From positions 620,001 to 684,000 of the forward strand of contig JAUIRK010000052.1 of the NCBI GenBank assembly GCA_030549495.1: a stretch of 64,000 nucleotides of DNA, written 5' to 3'. This DNA comes from Nectonema munidae (Eukaryota; Nematomorpha; Nectonematoida; Nectonematidae). Made by a program: the position numbers and the translations under genes. Shown piece after piece: positions 45,469 through 57,047 of this stretch. Below the pieces are notes generated by a model, which did no database searches, was not told where the DNA came from, and saw only the letters and a program-made list of their open reading frames with translations. Numbering within the stretch: position 1 is the first letter of the stretch; each line of letters opens with the position of its first letter.

Positions 45469-48400
45469 CTAAAAAATTACGATAACAAAAAAGTATATAC
45501 ATTGCTCGTTGTTACGGCGTGGATGCAACGAAGGGCCCAGAGTCCATTTAGGACCCTGGGAAAAATGATTTGAGTTCCAACAGACTTCAAAGCTTAAAAG
45601 TCTTTGAATTGAAGGAAAAGAAGAACAAATATCTCACTAATATACTGATATTTGAATATATTTTGACATCTATTTTAAAATTTTACATCTATTTTTATGT
45701 ATTGTGTGGGTTTTACCCTTGAGTAAGAAAAATAAAAGATTTAAAACACATTAAAGGCAAAATCAAAATGGAGTGAATAAATATTTGTAAGCATTGATTA
45801 AACAAAGTATTATCAGTGTATATGTAAGAACCGCACAAAATATTTAATGCAATTTATACAATGAAAAGAATATTCATAAGTCACAAAACATTCTAAAATA
45901 ATAATTTGAGGTATTAGAAGCTTAAGAAGTTAATAGGCAAAGACGAGTTAAAATGGGGAAAATATGTTTTAGAAATTTTATTTGTCAATCAAATTGCCAC
46001 ATGGGTAATAATAGCATCAAGAAATCTATAATTATTAAAAAAAAGTTTATTGGAAGAAAGAATTAATTTCGATGCTGCTAATTGTAATAATCAACTGTTT
46101 GCTACACTAAACTTCTTTCCCCCATGTTTACTTGTGTTTGCCGATCAACTGCTTATTTTCAAAACATGAAAAACTCATGTTCAATCTTAAAAATTTGGTA
46201 AAGTGTGAAATAAAAAAGAGTAAAAGTACTTTATTAACATAAAAATTTTGATTTTAGAGGAAGAATCTTTGATATATTTTTTGGTATAAATGGGTTCCTT
46301 GAAAGATTTGATCCATTGCAAGGATTCCACGCAAAGGCCCAGAGATGCTACTTTAGATAACTCTTTCGCAAACTATTCCTACTCAGCGCTCCGTCTTGAA
46401 ATTTTTTTTTCCAAAAAACGCACACTTAAAGGACCTTATTTTAAAGAAAAACGTACCCACTTATAAAATATAATTTAATATACAGTCTCATTTGTTCACA
46501 ATAAGGTAAATGCAAAGAAAATTTGAAAAAATGATAACAATAGTATAATATAAAAACTTTTTTTGTATACATTGGGGTGTTTTCATTGAAAAAGGTAGAG
46601 CTGTGTCGCATATATCGAACTATGAAGAAAGCAGGTTTAGTGCGGGTTCGAATCCAAGACCTTAAGTTATCGAATCCAGCATCTAACCAGCAGCACTCAC
46701 CCCAACATTTATTATTCCATTGGGAAAATCATAAATTTTTTATGCAATATTTTTCATGCACTTTCCATCTTATCCTTACATTTGGTGTTTATTCTTTCAC
46801 ATTTTTAACTGAAATAAGTTTTAATATAAACACGCTCACATTTGTCTTTACTCTTTCTTTGGTATTTAAAAGTTGATTCAGTGTAACTGAATACATTTTT
46901 TCCCATGCAATACGCGCATTTAGAGTTTTTATATCCAAAATCCATAGCAAATAAATTCTTTTTATCACATTTTGAAATCTTCAAATATTTCTCTTCCTTT
47001 TTTCAATCTTTCTTCTTCTTCTCCTCTTTTATTTGCTTTGTGAAAGATTAGTTTGATAGATCAACCTTTTCATTTCCTCCCTTGGTATTTTAATTCAGAC
47101 TCTACTAATCGAATCCCTTTTGTACCAAATCCTATCAAACGACTCATTTACTTCAAATCCGCGTGTTTTAAGTTTTATTTTGTCTATTTTTTATACTCAA
47201 ACCGGGTCCACGTGTATTTGTACATGCTTTATTTTATAACCTAATATTTTTTGAGTGACAACAACTTAACGGTTTGGTCGCTCGCAATAAATTTGGATCT
47301 TATTTTATCATAAATAAAAATCTACCCTTATTTAATGCTTAGTTTTTCTTAAAGCATTAAAATTGTTATAAAAAATAAGGCATTTATTATTATTACAAGA
47401 AGCTTATTGGAAATTTTTGAAAGCATCCTATATGTCATCTACTTTTCAATCAAAGGAACTGATTTTCGCATATTTTTACAGTGCCCTTTAAGTAAGAATT
47501 ACAAAACGCCCACTTGTGGGCTCGAAGCCACACATTAAAAACAACTGCGTAGATTAACTGTCAACATTTATTAAGACTGGTTGATTTGATGGCGTAAAAT
47601 GGGTAGAAAGTTTGATTCGTAAATTGAGTAGAACAGAGAAGCAATACCTTATTTTGATGGCTGGCTAATCATAAGAAAAAGTGGAAAAATTGTAACAAAT
47701 GTTCTGCTTCCAATTACAATCAACAATAGAAAGAGTTTCTTACCCGTAGGAAGTATTTGTTGAATTTGTCGGTGAAGTTTCTGAATAGGAGGGGCGAAGT
47801 GGCGCGCTTTTTCATGAGCCAGGCGAAGTAGATCTGGAAGTCATCGTCGGAGTCATTTGCCACTTTCCACGGAAACGAGCCGAGGAGTAGGTAGATGATT
47901 AGAACTCCGAAAGACCAAGTGTCCATGCTCGGCGTCACGACGAGGCCTTCTTTGTATAGAGCGTTGCACACTTCAGGCGGAGTGAACTGGTTCGGCATGA
48001 ACTGCTTCTTGGTCAGTGTCCCGCTTTTCAGAGCTTTGTCAAAACCTTGACAAAATAAGGCAACCTCAAAAATAAGCTACCATGAAAAATCTTTGAAACA
48101 CTAAGTCTAGATCGATGATTGAGATACGCATCCTAGAGGATTCTTCCAATAGCAAACCCATTTTGACAGAGACCGAACCAAAAAACGAGAACATTTCTTA
48201 GTATATTAGCATTTCATGAATGAGGAAGCTTAATTTATTTAAGCTTCGAAGTGGTCCTTAGATTTCAGGATAAGATATTGAAGAACTCCAATACTTTTTA
48301 AAGAGTGCTAGGATTTCATATGATGAGCATACAAAGAATATCTTTTAGGATATAAATAGTAATAACAGTGTTAAAATGAGTATTATAATACTCTGATTTT

Positions 48401-51400
48401 TAAGATTATGTGCATATTTGATGAAACTTTTTCTTTAGTGAATAAAAAAAGCAAGATTTTCCTGATAACCATATAATGTATACTCTTGAATTAAAAAGAA
48501 TGTAAAAAAAAGAAAGAAAAAGCCATTTTATTTTGTGAGTGAAAAAAAGGATTTCGAAATCAGTATGCGAAGCTTCTCCACTTTATCCTTGATCAGGGCT
48601 TTCTTCACTTCGTCCTCAGCGTCGGCTTGAGGACATACGTCGAAGACAAATTTCAACACTTCAATGATCGTTGTCGCGATGTTTTTAATTTAATTCAGAT
48701 CAATCACGATTTTTAAAGAATAAAAAAGCATTTGACCTGGCTATTTTAAAAATTTTCATTGATTGACTATAATAGAAGTGTAAATGCTGAGAATATTGTT
48801 TTAAAATTGTCTCGTGTGAAAAGTAACAATTAACAATTTTCTTGGTAAAATGTTTTCTAGTGTTGCAAAGTTCGAGAACCCAACTTCGTTAATGCTCACT
48901 TTACCTATATTTCTAACTAATCCAAACGCCACACACTGCTTCATCCCTTAAAGTCTTTTCATCCAATCTTTCTTTTAATTTTGGTAAAATATATCTATTA
49001 ACAAAATTCTAATTACAAATTAATTCACCAAAAACTCTACCTATATTCTGCTGGCTGGGATAATATTTCAAATAAAATTGGAAAAATAATAGTTTACTCA
49101 AAGAAGCTAAAAATATTCTTTAAAAAATATTTATTCTTTTTAAATACATCGTTGGTTCCCGTTACTTTTAGTTTCGGATATGCATGATTTGATAAAAATG
49201 ATTAGAGAAACTACGTTTATCTTTCTATTCTAAAAGTATTGAAAAAATTTGATTTGAAGATTTTTCGATTCTTTGATTACAGAATTTTATTTTGATTATT
49301 TGACAAATATATTTTTTAAAATCGTGCAAATTGCAAAAATATAGGTAATAACTTTTGTAACACCATGTCCCCGAATGACGTATATAAAAATCTTACATCT
49401 AACAAAATATGAACAGAAAGTTGAATCTTGTCTATATGTTTTTTTACAGAATTTTATTTTGATTATTTGATTGATTCACAAATATATTATTCCGCCGTAG
49501 TATACAGGTTGGCAATGACATAAATAATTTGTCTACCCGCCTTGAACCTTACATGTTATAAGATATATATAAATATATATGTATATCCACATTGATATGG
49601 TAGTGAATTTTTTTGTATATATATCAACAAAGAAATAAAAAAATGTTTATTTTTTAGTTTTTTTATCTCTTATGCTTTAAATTGCCCGATTATATGGATT
49701 TTTCTCCTCCTTTTTGCGTACGTTTTCGTTGTTGCTAAGTAATTTTTAATCTTTTATCCCTTATTTGTACACATCGTTGTGACAATAACTTAGATGGCTG
49801 AATCCACCATGTATTGTAACATTATAGTTTTTATAAATATAAAAAACTTTTTTTAAAAAATATATATCTGGTCAGGCAGAAAAACTCAATGTTAGAAATA
49901 AAATAACCACCATTCATGAGAATGTTGAGAAAGTTCTCAAGGAAAGAAATGGAGTGAAAAAGGTTGATTTCATCGAGAAAGCAGCACACTTGCGCTCCTT
50001 ATATGCCCAACTATGAGGAAAGGAGGTTCGATGCTGCATCCAATCCAAAACCTTGAGTTATTGAAACCCAGTATCTAACCAACCTTACTCACACCCGCCC
50101 CCTGAAAAGCACTAAGAAGTCAGATAAATGTTCTTTTAAATAGAATTTCGCATTCATGTGTTCACAATCGTTTAGTCACTTCTGCTTTTATATCTATTCG
50201 GACATTAATTATATGATGAGTTGACTAATTTTTTACGTCATGGGGAACCAATGAAAATCTATTGCCGATTCCATTTGGGATAGGGACTTTCGGATGGGAA
50301 GCAACGATCTAGGGGTTATCCATCTTGGCTTAAAGAAGAAAAAATAATTAAAATTTTGGAAATTATATATAATTTTTAATTAATTTATTAGATGTTATTT
50401 GAATAAATGGGTCGTTCGAATGAGTGGCGCTTTTAGATAAAACCAGTTTTCGCTATTGAAGAGTAATCAGTTCCACTTTGTGTGTTCAAGCCTACTTTAA
50501 AAATTTTTAACACCGCCATTCCTCCCAAGGGAACCTAACTATATATTGTAGGTAAAATTATTTAATTATTGAAGTTTATATTTATTTGATGTATATTTTC
50601 TTAATTAAGGAAAAAAGCTTAAAAGATGTATCATATGTGAAAAATTCAGGGTCCGCAAGGGCTGAGAATACGCCTACAAATCCTGGTCGTTGAGAATGGA
50701 GTTTTCAAGAATCTTGCTAGTCAGATTTATTACAAAAAAAATTTGTTTTGAATGTACTACTTTTTAAACTAATTCATATTAGAAAATAACATAACTAACT
50801 TTAAAATACCTTGCTCAATGAAAAAAAAGACGTCTACATCGAGACAACAAAACGCTGGTGAAAGAAAAAAACAGTGAGTATACGGACTTGAGTTCACGAT
50901 ATTTCTTAACCAAGTCATTTCGTACTTAAATTGGTTATTTAGGGACTCAGTACGTAATGTCCTACACCTTACGGATCTGTTTAATATTAAAGCTTTTAAG
51001 TTTTAATATTTAAAAAATCGTTACCTTTCTGCTCAACTCCGCAACGCCATATGACTCTTCCCTTCATGAAGGAAACTTTTTAAAATGAAAAAAATTTCGT
51101 CTAGGGAGGCCTGTAGCATTGAAAATTTTAAAAGTGTTAGACAGTGTCACATCTTTAGATTTGGCTTTCAATTTTTTCTCTTTTTTCAATGAAAAAATCA
51201 TGAAAACTAGAAGACAGAGAGTGAAGTTTATTTGTTTGATTCATATGAATCCGAAATCCTTGCAATACTTTTCCAAAAGTATTCCAAAAAAAAAAGTAAA
51301 AAGAAGAATACTTTTTGTATCTTCACAAAAACATTTTGAGAAAAAGGCGATTGGAGATTCTAGTGCAAATGATAAATACTCTCTTCATATGAACTTTATC

Positions 51401-52941
51401 CCAATCCTACCCCTTTGAAACCTCCATCCTCTGTCTTCGTCCTTGCTAGTCTCACAAAAATAGATTCGCTACTTTTTTTGCGCAGTCTGTGATCACTTTA
51501 CAATAAAAAAAAGGGGTGTCAAAAAATGAGATTTATTTTATTTTTTTATACTGAAAGAATTTATTCATTTTTGCGCAAACTTTGAAACAAATATCCACTT
51601 TACAATGAAAGACGATGTTTGAAAATGTTTTCAAAGAAAATCCTCTGAATGCAAATGAGAATTTACTGTTGGATGAAAATGGATCTCAATCAAGGTTAAA
51701 ATAACTTCGTTTAAAGTCCTTTGTTCCAGAATCCATAGGGTAGGTAAAATGCGTCTCACACACACACTATGGGACTTTTTTGGAACGTGGGCCATTTTTT
51801 GACAGGATTTCCTTACTGACATCAATCGGATGGCATTAGATTAAACAAGAAATTCTATTTCGGATACATCAGGGATCGACCCCAAGACCTTTGGAATGAA
51901 ATCGGTGAGGTCTAACCATCATCTCATTGCCCCCTCCCCCTGCATATCTCAATCAAGGTTATATGCAATGAAATGCTTTACAGTCAATTTTTCACGAAAC
52001 CATCTCGTCCCAATTAGAAGTATTAAATGTCAACGCGTCTTTTAAACTTCAACTGCAATGAGTGAATACACCGACCACTCTCTATATCCAAAACGAACTG
52101 TGAAAAAGCTTGTCAATATTTTCGTTTTTTCTTCAAACAATTTGCATCGATTTTTATTACCATTAATTAAATCATGCATTTGCTCTACTGCTCCATCCCA
52201 TAAAATGGTGATTTACTTTTTACTATAAACAAATTGTTCTTTCCAAGAATGCCTTCTTCTTTTCCAATTCGTAATGCAGTTAAAAATTTTACATGCCGAG
52301 ATGAATCAAGAAAAGTGTATACCTAATTCTATTTAAATTTGAGAATTCTCTATTCACGTTATTAGCGATTAACTTGGCAGTCAAGGACAATTATTTCCTG
52401 TTGGACACTTGTAAAATTTTAAAAATAACCCGTAGTTAACTTTGATGTGCGCTAGAACAAGTTAAAAAAGCCTTAACTTTGTTCAATAAATTAAAACGAG
52501 AGAATGGAGCAAAAATAAATCAATTAAATAAATATTTATTTATTGCATTTAATTAAAACGTTATTGATAGCAGCTTCTATGACAAATGCAGCAAAACCCA
52601 TTCCCACATGATATGAATTAAGAATTTTAGTTTTACATGAATCAAATGATCAAAGACAAATGATCCGAAAGGAGGCTAAATCCTTATAAACTCCTATTTT
52701 TATCCTCGCTAAGCGAGTTCGTAATATGGTGAATTGAGCGAGAATTAACGAAGGTGAACACATCAATTTCGCAATTATTGATCAAAAAAATTCAGATGAT
52801 AATATTTTTACCAGCCAACTTTACTTTCCAATCTTTGTCGTTCATCTTGAAGACCAAGACATTTTCCGCGCGTATATCCGTGTGAACAACGTCTTTACTG
52901 TGCATAAAGTCTATTGCTGAAGAAAGCTGGCTGATCACCAT
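45169..52941 (-). CDS. SBK-type protein kinase (probable pseudokinase), 3' exons only
   Basis: Three exons in consistent phase encode the C-lobe of an SH3-binding-domain-kinase-like protein and its tail. Seen in order: helix E (A-I-D-F-M-H-S), catalytic loop V-H-T-D-I-R-A-E-N-V-L-V, then L-A-G-F-D where LADFG is expected, P-P-E-V (APE region), M-D-T-W-S-F-G-V-L-I and F-P-W, then F-T-D-K-F-N-K-Y-F-L typical of SBK proteins. HRD is HTD, the catalytic-loop Lys is Arg, and the DFG Asp is Gly, so phosphotransfer is doubtful. No stop or frameshift is seen. N-lobe exons were not found up to 64000 and presumably lie beyond. Confidence 0.85.
46573..46704 (-). mobile_element. tRNA-like SINE, copy 4
   Basis: Minus strand reads TTGGATTCGAACCCGC (B-box-like) and CTGGTTAGATGCTGG. 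Diverged from the other copies by about a fifth. Lies in the last intron of the kinase gene. Confidence 0.7.
47744..48045 (-). CDS. SBK-like kinase, activation-segment and C-lobe exon
   Basis: Acceptor TGTCAAG|GT completes the Gly of G-F-D, then K-A-L-K-S-G-T-L-T, F-T-P-P-E-V-C, P-S-M-D-T-W-S-F-G-V-L-I-I-Y, G-S-F-P-W-K-V and F-T-D-K-F-N-K-Y-F-L-R. Donor CGG|GTAAGA. 302 nt, phase matches both neighbours. Confidence 0.9.
48545..48695 (-). other. unexplained coding-like segment in the kinase intron
   Basis: A GC-richer island in AT-rich intron. The minus-strand frame reads I-I-E-V-L-K-F-V-F-D-V-C-P and Q-A-D-A-E-D-E-V-K-K-A-L-I-K-D-K, amphipathic and charged like real protein. It does not fit between the catalytic-loop and activation-segment exons, which already join in phase. 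It could be an alternative exon, a relic, or another gene's exon; no clean splice pair was found. Confidence 0.35.
49961..50102 (-). mobile_element. tRNA-like SINE, copy 5
   Basis: Minus strand: GTGAGTAAGGTTGGTTAGATA, CTGGGTTTCAATAACTCAAG, then CATAGTTGGGC and TTTCTCGATGAAATC. Lies in the kinase intron. Confidence 0.72.
50103..51861 (-). other. part of the kinase intron
   Basis: A frame at 51119-51418 is open for 99 codons on the plus strand but is Lys/Phe-rich with no recognisable motif. No supported gene. Confidence 0.4.
51862..51940 (-). mobile_element. second tRNA-like SINE type
   Basis: Minus strand: GCAATGAGATGATGGTTAGAC and GGTCTTGGGGTCGATCCC, with A-box and B-box spacing like a tRNA but a body different from the six-copy family. 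Confidence 0.55.
52812..52941 (-). CDS. SBK-like kinase, catalytic-loop exon
   Basis: Acceptor TTTTTAG|ATG, donor G|GTAAAA; 43 codons plus one base. Contains D-V-V-H-T-D-I-R-A-E-N-V-L-V-F. The Asp of the HRD motif remains but Arg is Thr and the Lys two residues after Asp is Arg. The initial ATG is an internal Met, not a start: helix E needs the preceding exon. Confidence 0.87.
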
Positions 52942-54245
52942 CTAAAAATTTGAAAATCAATCAAAATGTTCTTGAAATCGAATGGACACATCCCATTTGT
53001 GATCCCGTTATTAACACATTATATAAAGGAAAACGTGAATGAAAGCGTTTATAAAAATGGCGAACCATCTAAAATTTTAAGAAATGAGAAAATGATTTTG
53101 GGAATTGCTCATTATAGCTCAGTTATAATTCATTTTTTTAATTAAAAAAAACTTTTTTTAAATCTGTTCCTAAAATGTTAAGAAGCGGGAAAAAGTTGAA
53201 AATTCAAATTTTTCAAAAAAAATATTTTACAAAATTTTAACAATATCCCTGTTCGTGAATGTCTAACTTCTTAAAACACTTGAGCATTCTTCAAAGTATC
53301 GTGATAAAAATTTAATCTTATTTTTGAAAGAAAAAATATAGAAGCCAATTGAATGAGTTCTTTCTGATTCCATACTTGTTGGATTTATTGTCAATTCAGT
53401 ACAATATAATTATTGATCAAGTATTTCTATGCGTGTTCCTGTTGCTACACACAGATCTTGAAATAGGAAGTCTTTCGCTCTCCGTATCAATATCTTTTAT
53501 TTGAAGCAGTACAATTTTGGGGTTTTCAGAATCAGAGATGTCAATACTTGTAAATGAGGAGGTCAGAATAAACGCCTTTTTAATTAGAACGCTTAAAAGT
53601 ATAAAAAAATATATCTAATACATTTTGGAAAAGGAAACACAATAAATATTTGCAAAAGATGTGAGGTATAAAATGAAAAAACACATAGCACAGAATATAA
53701 TATACCAAAATGTTAATAATAATATATGACACACAGAGTCAATCAAAATAACAAAACAAACAAGACATATAAAAATCAATATGCACATGTGGGATAAGAC
53801 TCTTTTTATGTCGAAAATGGCGCGCTAAATAGTGAAAAGTTAGGAAGACCTAATTGCAAAGTATCTCTTCTTAAAGGTCTTCTGGTTTGTGTATGAAGAA
53901 ACAAGCTTTTTTTGTTTGGCACAGAAATGTTGAGAGTATAATTTCTACTTCTATTTACTCCAATCAAACTTATGAAGCACGCTGATTTAGAGTCACTCAA
54001 AATGTGAGAAGCAAAATAATTTTCCGCTCATGTCACATAAGTCATTTGGGGAATAAAGTTTTTATATAAAGCTGCTTTTTGATTAGACATAGAACATCTG
54101 TTTAACACTTTGAGAAAAAGTTTTTCAAAACTAATCATCAGCTTTTATATATAAAACAGACAACAACATTCATTTCTTTGAACATTGGTTTCCTACTCGT
54201 CCTCAAAAGACTAAAACTTTAAATGTTTTTTTTATATATTTTTGT

Positions 54246-56130
54246 TTAACCCTCATCACCTCTTCGCGTCCATTTGGACCCGTGACAAATTTTAAATTTA
54301 TGAAAATTACAAAATAATAAAGATGAGGCCCTGAAACTTTTTGACTTTATTTTAAAAATAGATTTACATATATAGAAAGCATTTTATTTAAAATAATTCA
54401 GTGAAGATGTAGAAATAAAAAAAACTTCACATTTCCCTTTTGGGTCCATTTGGACCCAAAATTGTTTATGTCATAAAAAGTTTTAATTATAACAAAAAAT
54501 GCATTAAATTTTATTTGTAATTGAACTTAACGCCACGGTGATTTTTAAAAAAAAATTTGTGAAAAAAATGAGTGTTTTTATACTTTTTTTTTTGAAAAAA
54601 TTTCACATTTTAGTAACTTAAAAATAAAATATAAATTGAACTTGTATTTTTTGTCTTTTTGATTGAATCTTTTCAGATTCTTTCAAAAAAGAGAATTTTG
54701 ATGTTGAATTTTATAAAACAAAAATTTTCAAACTTTATTCTGTGTAGTTTAGACATTGAACTTTTTTTTAAATTCATAGTTATGTATTCAAAAATTGTTA
54801 ACACATTCCAAAATCATCGTTTCTAAAAGTCTCTGAATGTTCTTTATATGAAAGTTTCTCTTAAAGTGATGATCAGATTTCTATAGGATCTTCATCAACA
54901 GATGGAAGCGAAAATTCAGGATGTGTTCAAGAAGCTTGAGTTGTTTTTTCCAAAGATAAAAAAATGAATGAAGTTGTATTCTTCCAGCAAATATAATTTC
55001 CCCAAAGCCAGGTCCAACAAGATATTCTATTTCTCGAGTGGATGATGAGGTTTCTGCATTCTCTCTTTTTTTTCTCCATGTATCGTAAATATAATTCTGG
55101 AAAATACTAATAAAAAAGGAGAAGATAAGTTTGGAGTAAAATGGAAAAGTTTGGATTATGTTGAGTTGAATGCTTTTTATGGAGTTCTAATTCTGCTTGG
55201 TGTTAATTAGTCCAAAAATGAAACGACTATAAATCTTTGGAGTCAAGAAAACGGTAGACCTATTTTTGCTGCAACTATGACTCTCCAGTCGCCACAGGTT
55301 TGATGAATTATGCTCTACTTTAAGATTTCAGAGAAGGAAAACTAGAAATCAAAGAAAACAAAAAGATAAATTCGCAGTTTTTCGTGATTTTTGGACAATT
55401 TAGAGCTTAATTTTTGAAAAATTGTATAATTTAAACTTTTTTTGTTACAATTGACGAACAATTAAAAGATTTTCGAGGTGGAGCTCCTTTTATACAGTAT
55501 ATGCAAAAAAAAACCAGCCAAATAAGGTTTTAAATTTTGGGCTTTATGTGATTCTAGTAAATATTATGTTTGGAGACTTAAACCTTATTTAGGCAAGAAG
55601 TATGATTCAATAAAAAAATTTTTTGGAGAAAATGTTGTCTTACAGCTTTCAGATGGCTTGAGAGGCTACAATATTACATTCGACAATTTCTTACTTGCTA
55701 GATGAAAAGTTGCTGGAAAAAAATCACATGTATAGGAATACTTAAAAAAATAAAGCATCTCTTCCAGAACATTTTTCTTCAATTAAAGGAAGATCACAAT
55801 ACAGCTGCTCACTTTATCTTTTCACAAAAGACTTTACAATGGTATCATGTATGCAAGAAAAAGTTTGGGATATTTCAGCATTTACTTCTTGGATACTTGG
55901 GGAAAGCAACTTGTTTTAGCACATATAGAAACAAGGGCAAAACTTTAGCGAGAATCATTTCAAGCAAAACATCTTGCAGAAAAGAAAATACAGAATTGAA
56001 AAGAAAAAGAAGAAGATGTCAGCTTTGTAAGGGAGCAGACAACAAATATGCCTCCTCTACCCGCATTATTTGTAATAAATTTGTTTGTAAAGAGCATTAC
56101 AACAAAATTTGTAAAAATTGTTCAAATTAA
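54246..56130 (+). mobile_element. piggyBac transposon, decayed
   Basis: The left end is TTAA followed by CCCTCATCACCTCTTCGCG, with a GGGTCCATTTGGACCC palindrome at 54440. Transposase blocks follow: L-N-A-F-Y-G-V-L-I-L-L-G (55170), F-V-T-I-D-E-Q-L-K-D-F-R-G-G (55440), I-T-F-D-N-F-L-L-A-R (55680), and an intact 142-codon frame (55702-56130) ending in a zinc cluster C-Q-L-C ... C-N-K-F-V-C-K-E-H ... C-K-N-C. No matching right end found. Confidence 0.85.
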
Positions 56131-56559
56131 TCCTATAGTTGTATATTTAAATTTTATTTTTATTTTTTTTAAAAAACATTTGATATTTCTTGTATTTTTT
56201 TTAAATTTTTATAAAAGTACTTTAGTACTTTTAATCTAAATTTTTGTACACATATGATAGCGTAATATTTTATCCATAATCGTATCACATTTGTGTATGT
56301 TTTGGTTTCATTCTTCTAGTTAATTTTTCTTATTCCTTGGTGGACATCTTCTAGCTTCTAATTTGACATTTGATATCACCGACTCTCAAAAGTCGTTTCG
56401 TGTTTTTCGCGCATTTTTATCACGGTTATCAATCATAAATTGATTACAAACATTTTTGCAACATGTACCCCCTTTTTTGTAAAACTTCTGAAAATAATAT
56501 TATTATTATTCGATGACCGAATATCCAAATACTTTCTTTCCCAATTGCGTGGCTGGTGT

Positions 56560-56790
56560 TTTCGAGTTGTTGGAGTCAGACATTTTAAAAGATTAAGAGA
56601 GTAGGAATCAGAGTCGGAGTATTTTGAGTATTAAAAAATTTTTTTTAAAAACATTTAAAATAATTTTAAAAATAAATAATCCAATATTTGTAAGCATATG
56701 GAGTTGCAATTTCATCATTTCAAAGTTGGAAGTAAGGTATCGCATTAAAGTAAGGTTTTAACAGTAGAAAAGCCAAAATTTTTGTACCTA
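56560..56790 (+). repeat. dispersed repeat family, copy 2
   Basis: AGTAGGAATCAGAGTCGG, then poly-A/T, then AAGCATATGGAGTTG and AGTTGGAAGT. Same layout as copy 3. Confidence 0.5.
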
Positions 56791-56889
56791 GATAAGGAAA
56801 TATTATATACCATCCCAACATAAAAGTTAACAAAGACAAAAAAGTTTAACATACGATGGATTCGAAACTTACTTTTACTTCAAAGCTAC

Positions 56890-57045
56890 AAGGGGCGTGA
56901 GTAAGGTTGGTTAGATACTGGGTTTCAATAATTCAATGTCTTGGGTTCGATCCCGCATCAAGCCTACTTTCCTCTCAGTTCGATACAAGCGGCGCAATTG
57001 TGCCTTCTCGATTAAAATATCCCACAGGACACCTTTACCTTCATG
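56890..57045 (+). mobile_element. tRNA-like SINE, copy 6 (best preserved)
   Basis: AGGGGCGTGAGTAAGG, TTGGTTAGATACTGGG, TTGGGTTCGATCCCGC, GTTCGATACAAGCGGCGC and TGTGCCTTCTCG on the plus strand. D-arm, anticodon-arm and T-arm-like spacing is visible in the first 75 bp. Confidence 0.78.
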
Positions 57046-57047
57046 TA

